DNA from: Drosophila pseudoobscura
Lineage: Eukaryota; Arthropoda; Insecta; Diptera; Drosophilidae
DNA length: 64,000 nt
Direction of reading: 5' to 3'
Assembly (NCBI RefSeq): GCF_009870125.1
Contig: NC_046683.1
Coordinates: 60,775,869 to 60,839,868, forward strand
The notes below the pieces were generated by a model. It saw only the letters and a program-made list of their open reading frames with translations. It was not told where the DNA came from and made no database searches. The position numbers and the translations under genes are program-made. Position 1 is the first letter of the stretch. The number at the start of each line of letters is the position of its first letter. Below are positions 52,102-61,163 of the stretch, piece after piece.

Positions 52102-54207
52102 TTATCTCAGCACTCGCCGGAAGTTTTCCATCTCGTATATGCTGTTTGATAATCTGCAAAGAAGAAGTCCATTACCATTAGATTTGATGGATCAGGCAAC
52201 GTTTGCTAAGCTTGGACGCACCTGCCGAAGGCATTGAAGAGAGCAACAATCTCTGGACGCGATAGTCTGAAGATGGGATCCGCCTCGATGTGCGGCCTGT
52301 CCCACAGACCGCTCTCAGTGGCCAGATTGAGCTTCTCCGAGTAGAGGATCTTGAGGGCAGTGCCCAGGCCCTGGGTCTGCAGCTTGCCCCACAGCTTGCA
52401 CTTGTCGCAGCCCACACAGCTCATGATTCTGGATATGTTGCGGAACTTCTCTTTGTAGTCGCTCTTGAACTTGATCGAGGCGATGCCGCTGCTGAACAGA
52501 GCATTCTCATCGAAGTGCGACTGGAAGGATCTGTGCATTTTTGATTAGTAATGTCCCAGAACAGAATCTCCGGAAAAGTATTCGTGAACTTACTCTATGA
52601 CGCTGAGAAGGTCATTGATGGCCAACTTCACCTCGTCATCCTCCTCGGCAATGCCCGTGTAGTAATCCTCGCGACGCAGATAGGGCGCCGCCTTGGCCAG
52701 GGCCCGCAGCTCCACCAGGTAAATAAAGTACAGATTTCGCAGCCAGTGTGGACCCTCGCCTCCAGTTGTCTCTGGGCTGAAACGACGCTTGAACTCCTGG
52801 GCATTGGGCCCCCAGATGCCCTGCGGATCCAGGAAATCTTTCGATTCGGACAGAAGGTACTTGGAGCACAGGTGGATGTTGATGCTGGAGTGCAGTCCCG
52901 AGATAATGCGGTAGAAGGCGCGCTGCTCCAGGCACACATTCCGCAGATCCAAGTGCGGGACATAGTTGGAGAACTTGTTTGCCGTCTCGTTGTTGCCGCC
53001 AAAGCAATTCTCCAGGTAGATGCTCTTCCAGATGCGGTGGGCTGACTCTCCCCGGTAGCCGGTGTACCGCTCCGGATTGAGCAGCAGATCGACATACTGC
53101 GAGCCCTCCTCGTGATCATCGACTATGCAGAAATCCTCTTCAGCCTCGTCATGTTTCGCCCACAGCTCGAATTCCCGGTGCGCCTGATCACTGATGCTCG
53201 TGTCCAGGAAACCCAGGGCGCTGTCAAAGTCCTCGGCATCCGAGCAGCCGTTGGCCGATTGTGCCTCGCGTGAATACTGAAAAAAAAAATCAAAGATGAG
53301 AAGGAAGTCAGTCAACAGGTAAACCATTTGGCAACTGTGCAAACAGAAGCAGTTCCAATTGTGCTCCGATTGTAAGTGAGTCGTGATGGAGAACAAAAGG
53401 TAAACAACATTGAACTGCAATCAAAAAGGGGGCGGATGAATGGGCAGGGCAGCAAGAACACGTCAGCAATGCTACCAAAATATGACCACATCATTGTGCG
53501 CGAAGATTTACGCCCGTGAGACAATGGGAGATTACGTGGAATGTGGAATGTGTATAAATCACTTGCCAACCTATTGAGCGTTGCAGATAGTGAGGGAGGG
53601 AGGGGAGTGTCGTACTCCAACTTCAACAAAAAGAACGACTGCTCTCTGATAAGACGCGCAGATTGATAGCGCGCGCTCTCTCTTTCCGGCGGGGAATTCA
53701 GGGTAAACGCCCATCTCTATCTTACCTTGAATGCGGCAGCTTTCTCTTTGTGTTCACCCTTGTCCTTGATGCCCTGTGGTATGGCCTGCTCCTCGCAATT
53801 CTCCACTTGACAGAAGCGTATAGCACAGCGACTGTCGTCTGGCCAAAAAGGGCATTCCTGTCTGAGGTTCACCTTGTAGAACCTGAAGAAGTTCTTCACG
53901 AGCAGCGACTGGAGGCGGGGAAAGATCTTCATGTTGTTGAAGTGATCCACAGTGTCGACATCGCAGCTGCAATCGTTGATGGACCCCTCCAACTGTGTGT
54001 GTGGGAAATGAGAAAGTTTCATGCCTGAGTGAAGCGAAGCGGCTGCGGCCTGTCACTTACCTCGCAGAAGCAGTTTTTGTTCGTTTCGGTCTCGTCTAGG
54101 GCGGCAAAGTAGCCGCCCGTGGGATCTGCCCAGTACAGGATCACCAGGAGCGCCAGGAGCGAGGCCCACAGATTGCGCTGCACTTGTCGTGTACCTCTCG
54201 CAGACAT
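52102..54207 (-). CDS. Ero1L: Ero1L, ER thiol oxidase
   Basis: FAD-dependent oxidase that reoxidises protein disulfide isomerase in the ER lumen, passing electrons to oxygen. Exons 54207-54061, 53992-53726, 53276-52594, 52530-52222 and 52153-52102 give 485 residues, a normal length. The start [13 protein letters not shown] leads into a signal/anchor ([14 protein letters not shown]). The outer shuttle pair is visible as C105-x4-C110 (SRCAIRFC) and the inner active site as C404-x2-C407-x2-C410 ([20 protein letters not shown]), with the conserved FAD-pocket region around [13 protein letters not shown]. The C-terminus [14 protein letters not shown] is encoded by the small last exon. An in-frame upstream ATG at 54288 would add 27 residues, but the shorter start gives the cleaner signal peptide. 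Confidence 0.95.
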
Positions 54208-54486
54208 TTTTCCTATTGTTTTTATCGCTGCTGCTGTTTCTACTGTTGCGTGCAACCTGTTCTTCTTCTGTTCGCCGACGAAGCGCAAGTGATTCCCCGA
54301 ATGGAAATGCGCAATGCGGTCAGAGTCGAGTATTCAGAGATTTTGTTGCTTTTGATGTTGTCAATTTCACAAATCTGGCGAATATTTACGTATCAACATT
54401 TTTGGATTTAATTTTACTTGACTTTGATTGTTTTTGGTATTTTTGGCACTTGAGTGGTGGGGGCACGAATATGAATATTTGGATAT

Positions 54487-54655
54487 ACTATAAATATACT
54501 GACAATTATTTGTATTCAAGTTGCGTCATATTCCTCGTTTTGGATATTCCGTGGAATATAACTAGCTAACAAAGACCTGATGGTCTGAACACATAATTTT
54601 ATCCGATTATTACATCAATTTCCTACAAGACTAGTTAACTTTAGGTTCTCATCTG
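54487..54655. repeat. Dispersed AT-rich element, copy 1
   Basis: Shares with copy 2 (55217-55358), in the same orientation, blocks such as taaatatactgac, gatattccgtggaatat and cacataattttatcc, in the same order with small gaps. Identity falls off outside these limits. No open reading frame. Confidence 0.75.
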
Positions 54656-55134
54656 TTTGGATTGTTTATAAAATAAGGTTTAAGCAAAACCGGTCAACAA
54701 AAATTTCCACTAAATGAATTTCCTTACATAGTAACTACACGCTAACTACACATTTCCCACATATGAACTACATTGTAATTAACAAAGGCGACACACGAAG
54801 CAGAAATGTGTACGTTTCAAAAACTGTTGCCCATGGAAGCGCCAGTGTGCAAAACCTCCGTTATCCACTTTTTGACATGCCTTTATTTTCGACATTCAAA
54901 AAATTGAGATTTTGATGGCAAACGATAAGGAATTCGATTCTGATCACTAATTAGTGTTCGATGTAGCCTGGACATGGCTCTAGGTGGCATTTCTACACGG
55001 TTTCAACATTGGTGCATACGACAAAAGGGTGAGGTCCATGGCGCGTCTTAAAATATACTGGAAAATACTAGAAAAAACTATGAAAAGTAAAAAAATTGCG
55101 AGGTGTGTAAGCTAGACGTGGCGGCAAGAAAATT

Positions 55135-55143
55135 AGTGTGACC
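55135..55143. promoter_or_regulatory. Motif-1-like site (AGTGTGACC)
   Basis: AGTGTGACC is the reverse complement of GGTCACACT, the core of the Drosophila core-promoter motif bound by M1BP. Within 100 bp are several AAATATACCG/AAATATACTG boxes (reverse complement of the GGTATATTT core-promoter motif). No transcript start is visible next to it other than Ero1L about 0.9 kb away. Confidence 0.45.
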
Positions 55144-55216
55144 GCGGTAATAAGGTTAAGATATACCGTCCGACCCTCAGAAATATACCAAAACATACCG
55201 GCTCATTTTAAAATAT

Positions 55217-55358
55217 ACCGTAAATATACTGACGAATTCAAGTTCCTTTATACTTTGATATTCCGTGGAATATTACTTACTAGATAGAAATCTCAGCCCT
55301 GCCCACATAATTTTATCCTCGTGATGAGTAAATTTTCTACAAGATTAACTAGTTTTAC
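55217..55358. repeat. Dispersed AT-rich element, copy 2
   Basis: Second copy of the element at 54487-54655, directly repeated about 730 bp away. Ends in ctacaaga-ttaactagttt-like sequence as copy 1 does. Confidence 0.75.
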
Positions 55359-55435
55359 GATACCCGATTCATACCGATTTGAAAATCGCAATTGTGGTGG
55401 CAGTGCTTCGGTAAGGTGGCAGTTCCTCGACATTT

Positions 55436-55527
55436 AAATCATCGCAGTTTTGCCAGACCGCTGTAAAAAGAGCGCATAGCTAAATCATCGTAGTGCTGCC
55501 AGACCGCTGTAAAAAGAACGCATGCAT
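55436..55527. repeat. 46-bp tandem duplication
   Basis: Two adjacent 46-bp units (55436-55481 and 55482-55527) share aaatcatcg and ccagaccgctgtaaaaag with about five differences. Confidence 0.9.
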
Positions 55528-57412
55528 CCGTTGTATTTGAATTTTAGTTCGAATTCTGATTTTGCAATACTTACAGTAAATTATTTTCTGTTGATTTTTA
55601 CTTAGATTTTTGTGAAATGCGAAGAATTCAATTTAAGAATAGATTTGGAGTTTAATGAAAACACACAAAAATATTGCTATTTTGCATGAATTTCATTTCA
55701 CAATTGTATCTGAACCAAACGAAACGAAACAAAACTGAACAACTCGTATTGTATTATGGAATGAAAGCATTTCCACTCCATTGTGTATTGTAATGTCTAC
55801 TTTGACATGTGTATGTATGTTTGAATCTTTCTTGTTTTACATTTTGATAAGGTTTATCACATATCTGCTTATGATCTATGGCTATTATGGCTCCATAGAG
55901 GAGCTCTCCTGTCTTATGGTGTGAGCTGAATTTGGATTTAGCTGGAGAGAGTGCTATAACTCACGAAAGGAACTCCAAAAATTATGTTTGACTAGGCAGG
56001 GTATTATGGAGGCTCTTGAATATTTAAATTCTAGCTACAAGGAGCGAGCGGAATCGGATATATCTTTACTTTATATCTAATAAAGCTTATCAACAGCAAG
56101 GGAGGTTATATTTAAGCAATAAAATTGTAGTTGCATTCAACGTATTTACTTACGAAATAAATTCACTTTTGTTAAGTTCAAGGGAATTTTGAAGTGAAAT
56201 TCTTTCGCAGACCTTAGCTTTGAAACACGATCATAAATGACTTTCGCTGATCAAATTGCACGATATGATTGAATTGTCAATCAATTGATTGCTAAATGTG
56301 AATATTGCTGTTGGTTTCCATTCTTCAATATTGATGCTGTTAATTAATTACCTCAAATATTGATTCCCTCTATTCTTCGACGCTGAATGCATCTTTTGTT
56401 CCCATGACAAACCGAACCCTTGCAATGCCTTGCACCCGTCGACGGCACCCCGTCTAAAACTTACAAGGGTTCCGTTCCTCCTTGATATGCAAATTGAGGA
56501 AACTCGGTCAGATCTCAGGCCAGTACCAGTGCCAGCAACTCCACAAGATCATCATCGTACATCGCCCCGCGGGGGGTAGATTGCTGTCGATGCTGGTGGG
56601 TAGGGTCAGGCTCCGGTTCGGGGTCGGGGGTCGGGTGTCGGGATCGGGGCCAGGTCGGAGCTCGGATCAGGGCAGGCCTCTTGATTATTTAAGCATAAAT
56701 TGTGTCTTGTATTTAACGAAATAAATACTGTAACCACAAGAAAAGGCGTCTATGATATGGTTTTTAAGTTTGAATTAGTTTTCGAAAATCTTTAGCAATA
56801 AATTACTTTTTATCTTAGCTTACTCTCATGAGTTTCCACGACTAAAAAAACATCAAAAGTAAACCAATACTAAATGCTGCACTGCTCCAAATTTAAAGAT
56901 CATATTGTCTAAGATCGTCTATCTATTATACCTCAAGCATCAAGCGTCGAGCGTCTCCCATTCTTAGCTATCTCCAGTTCCTTTGCCTCCTCTCATTCTT
57001 CCTCGAATTTCGCCCAAGACATCGACTAAAAGTTCTCACGGAAAAAGTGAAATTACAACAACGGGATGACTTAAGCAAAAAAACAAAAAAAAGACGAACC
57101 TCACACAAGCCGCATCAAAAACGGGGAAAAATCTTTAAAAAAAAATGTACCGAACGAAGCAGCAAAAGGGTTTAATCATTTTTTTTTTAAATAGGACGAT
57201 TAATGTAGAAAAAACGCAGACACAAAAACATGTGTGGCCAGGGGACAGGGCGATCCGGCGACCCTCGGCATTGTTCAAATTGAAAAGGAATCATCACGGA
57301 CTCGGGCGATCAAATTTGCATACGCAGGACGAAGGACGAACCACCACCACCAACGACAGCGACAGCGACAGCGGCAGCGTCTCCTTATCTATTTGCCTTC
57401 GGTTCTTCCAGG

Positions 57413-57419
57413 TATAAAA
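57413..57419 (+). promoter_or_regulatory. TATA box of unassigned promoter
   Basis: TATAAAA followed about 15-25 nt later by a CT/CA-rich stretch. It may drive a 5' UTR exon of mas, 3.7 kb downstream, but no splice evidence links them. Confidence 0.3.
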
Positions 57420-58738
57420 TACTCCTCTCTCACACACACGCACGCACGGAATGATAAATACTTTTTTTTCCTCTAGACTTTTTTTTAGGAAGTTTTTTCA
57501 CTTTTTTTTACCACTTTCAATTTTTTTTATGCAGCGTTTTATTCAAATTGCGATCCGAGACTGTCGTGTGAAGTTTCGTCTTGAGAAGATTTTGCCCCGA
57601 AACGAAGGATGCGCGCCAGAGCCTGGGAACATCCGCGATCGAAGGACAACGAAAGAGCCTGTTCAGAGACTGTTCATTTGCCTAGACATTTGATTACCTT
57701 ACCTTACCCGATTGTTGGCGTGGCAGACGGCAAGGATATGTTGTTTACTAGGTGCCATTACTAGGATGGGAATTGTTGTCTTTTATCTCAAGATACCTAC
57801 ATATCACCGAGATTCAGATTCGGTTATTTAAGAGATACAAGTATTCGGCTTTCAATTGGAAGCTTTGAAGTTTCCTTTGTGACTGCTTTATTTTGGCTAC
57901 AAACTGTAATTCGAAATCATTTTCCCACTGAACCACAAATCCCCTTCTTATCGGATTACGCAGTTTTCCCAGGCGGTATGCAAATGGGAGCATCTGCATT
58001 GCCTACTTAGTTGCTCATTAGAGATTCGCGCACTCATAATTGCATTCTACAATGTTTGACAACAGAGAAACGTCAACAGCTCTTCCAGCCAGAGCCAGAG
58101 CCAAACCCAGGCCAAAGCCCGAACCCAAGCCAAGATCAAGATGCAGATCAGTATTCTGAAGGGCTGCAGGGCTGTGACTTGCGAAAATGTGCTGTAAATT
58201 AGCATACGAGTGTGTGTGCAACATCTTGTTGCACTTGAAATTTGCATAACTAAGTCCCGGGCAGAATGCAAATGCGCAAAAATGATGATTGGGTAACGAT
58301 CCTTCCCCGCGGCTCGGTTCGGGAATCGCAATTGCTAATCCGATAAGTAGGCACACTCCGGGGGGTGCAATTTCTTTCTTGTTCCTTTTTTTTGGCAAGG
58401 GCAGCGGTAGGGGATTGCTAGTGTCTAATAAAAATGTCTTCAAAATGGTTAACCCCCGATCTTAAGTGGCAATTTGGGCGACCAATCGACACGAATCCCA
58501 GGCCATCCTTCTTTATGGGCCACACACGGACACACAAAAGAGTGGCCAGGTAGGCCCACTCACACTAACACTCGAACAGGTGATGGATTGGACGGTCATA
58601 AGAGAAAGAGAGAGCACAAAACAGGTGATGGTCATAAGAGTCGGACGGAAGAGCCAGGTAGATTGTGGATAGTTTCTCTTTAAACTTTTGGGCTCTCTTT
58701 GCCCGTCTTTTCCACACTTTCTCCAGCTGTGGCCGCGG

Positions 58739-58763
58739 CTCGGATCGGATCGGATCGGATCGG
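58739..58763. repeat. (TCGGA)n pentanucleotide repeat
   Basis: About five perfect copies of the five-base unit. Confidence 0.85.
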
Positions 58764-59790
58764 ACGCGGGGCCTGGGCCTGGCCTTGGCGGCCTGCTTCA
58801 GCGCCAAGCTCGGCTTCTTATGGCTTACCAGCGATGAGAACCTTGAGCGCTGGTCAGATCGTTTCTGGCTTTCGCAAGGTGCAGTCGTCGCCTCTCATTC
58901 CAGTCCACAACTAAGAAGCAACGGTTGCCGTGGATCGTACGATCCTCCTTCTGTTCTAATTTTAAAACATTGTGAGTGATATACGAGTATGTGTGTGTGT
59001 TTTTTTTTGTGTGTGCTTTGATGTGGACTTTTGCTTGTGGTGCAGCAGGTGCGGTGCAGGTGGGAGTGTGTCTTGTGCCGGATTCCAAGTGCATTCCAAG
59101 GTGACGGCATCTGCATATGGACTGTCTCCTGGCTGCCAGCTCACAGTTACATATGTACATACATATGCGTATACCGTTATGGTACGTTCGGAAAGAAAGA
59201 AGCAGAGAGAGAGACAGGCAGCTAGCAGTAGAAGTCGCTTAACTTGTTCGTGAACCGACGAGCCTTAGGCGAAGAGTGGTTCCTCTTCCTCTTTGATGTG
59301 GTCTTCTACTACTACTTCATCTCCTCCTTCATCTTCTGGTGCCTTTCTTCGTCGTCTCCTGCCTCTTCTGCGGCTGGCTAGTACTTGGTATTTATGTGCC
59401 TTGTCTTTTTTTTGTAACTTTTATGGAAGTGCTAAAAACGAAAGAGACCAACGAAAAAATCGCTTTGCAAATTGAAAAGCAGCTCCGAATCAACTACGAT
59501 AGATGGACAGGCGTGCCTACATACACACATGCGTACATACATACATATGCATGTGGATGTCCGATCGCGCCTGTGCATGTGTGTTCGTGTTCGTGTGCGT
59601 GTGCCAGCGTGTGTCGTTTACAGTTAAAGTTAACCGTTCTTCCATCGGCATTTCTGTTTGTTTTTGAAAGACATTCTTTCATTCTTCTTTCGTGGGGTAC
59701 GGTACGGTGTGAAATTCAAATTCAGCAACTGGAATTTCAAGTGATTCCCAAGAAGAACAAACTCTCCAGCGAGAGACAGAGAGCGACACA

Positions 59791-59815
59791 CAGAGAGAGA
59801 GAGAGAGAGAGAGAG
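59791..59815. repeat. (GA)n microsatellite upstream of mas
   Basis: A dozen GA units; a similar run lies at about 60005-60030, and another in mas intron 1 (about 61309-61328). Confidence 0.75.
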
Positions 59816-61163
59816 CAGGAAGGGGGAACGATCGGATCGGATCGGAATGGATCGTATCGGTGTTAACGCCGTCGCGCCTTATGCATCTGACCCAGTTATC
59901 GGTTTTGGTGCCGGACTTGGTATTCATGATGGCGTAGGCGTGGTGACTGACAGAATGGGGCAAGAATGAGGGAAGCACAAAACGGGGAGCTTCCAAAGCG
60001 ACAGCGAGAGAGAGCGAGAGAGAGAGAGAGTCTTGACCCAAAATACGTGTGTGCCTTTGAAGTCTTGTGGGGAGCGGCTAGAATTGGTTTTTGGCTAACC
60101 AAGATCTGGAAAGACCAAGATCCAAGTCAGTCACTTTCTAGAAAGAATGAGGATTATGGCCCCGGCGTCGTAATTAATATATTGTTGCCCTACCTCCCGG
60201 AAATTTCCGGTTTTCCCTAGAAAGCTTCGAGAAGACCCGACCCGACCCGAACAGACCCGCACGTGATGTGGGGAAGTGTGTGAGTCCGGTGTACAATTTC
60301 ATTGTCCAACAGTTGGCATCTGGCGGCGCTGCACTTTCGCTAAAAAGATCTCTATCTGAAGAGTAGGTTTCATTTCATTTCGTTGCCACTAAGTACTTTC
60401 TATTTCATTCACTAAACGGTTCCGTTTTGAAAGAATGCCACTGCTTTTACCATTGTCGTCTCTTTTTTGGTAGATAAATACTTTTCGTATAATTACATAT
60501 TTGCATGGAAATCGTCTGTCTACAGATCGGGGGGAGGAGGAGGAGGAGGAGGCGTGTAACCAGTTTGGTTTGACGATTCTTTCTCTGTTTCCATTTCCAT
60601 TTCTGGTTCTTGGGCAACAACCCAAATACATATCATTCCCATTAAGCCGGAATTGTGTCTGTGTCTGCTGTGGAGCACTGATCCGTTAGGAACTCTTGGC
60701 ATTCCCATTCCGAAATGGGTGTAGAATGGGTATTGATCTCTTCTTGGATACGTATGCGTATACGTAATATACAAAAAAGGGGGCCACCTGCCACCAGAGA
60801 GTGGAGTGGGAACCGAACCGAGTCCTCTCCTAACTCCACTCCACGACACAAACAAATGTGTGAAAACGAGTTTAACTTCTTATCACACTCTGCCACGATT
60901 CAGAGATCATCGTAATGATGATTATGATGATGATCTTGAGGTGGCAATGCTCTCGCATCTGCCCCAAGCTGCTGCTGCATTACGTCAGATGTGGGCCCCA
61001 GGGGCTCTTGGGTTACATGGCAGCCAGCAGACAGCACACATCAGATGACTCAGTGGCCTCCTCGACTTTCACTTGAACCAAACGCTAATTACTTCACTCT
61101 TTTCCCTCCGATTCTCAAAGATTCTCTCAGATTTTATGCTAAAGCAATGAGCACGTGCTGACC

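Larger units (their letters stand above)
54208..57412. other. Gene-poor region upstream of Ero1L
   Basis: AT-rich DNA without coding exons. It includes the Ero1L promoter, two copies of a dispersed element (54487-54655 and 55217-55358), promoter-type motifs and a 46-bp tandem duplication, listed separately. GC-rich sequence occurs at about 56540-56680 (low complexity, GGTCGGG type). Confidence 0.55.
57420..61163. other. Region upstream of masquerade
   Basis: No coding exon seen. It contains a TCGGA pentanucleotide run (about 58739-58763), GA runs (about 59791-59815 and 60005-60030) and GT/CA-rich patches. It probably holds the mas promoter, enhancers and 5' UTR exon(s). Short open frames here are repeat translations. 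Confidence 0.5.

Noticed and set aside
57145-57417. 90-codon plus-strand open frame ending at a TATA box
   Set aside because: Low-complexity tail (Asp-Ser repeats), poly-A/T-rich start and no family match; the TATAAAA overlaps its end.
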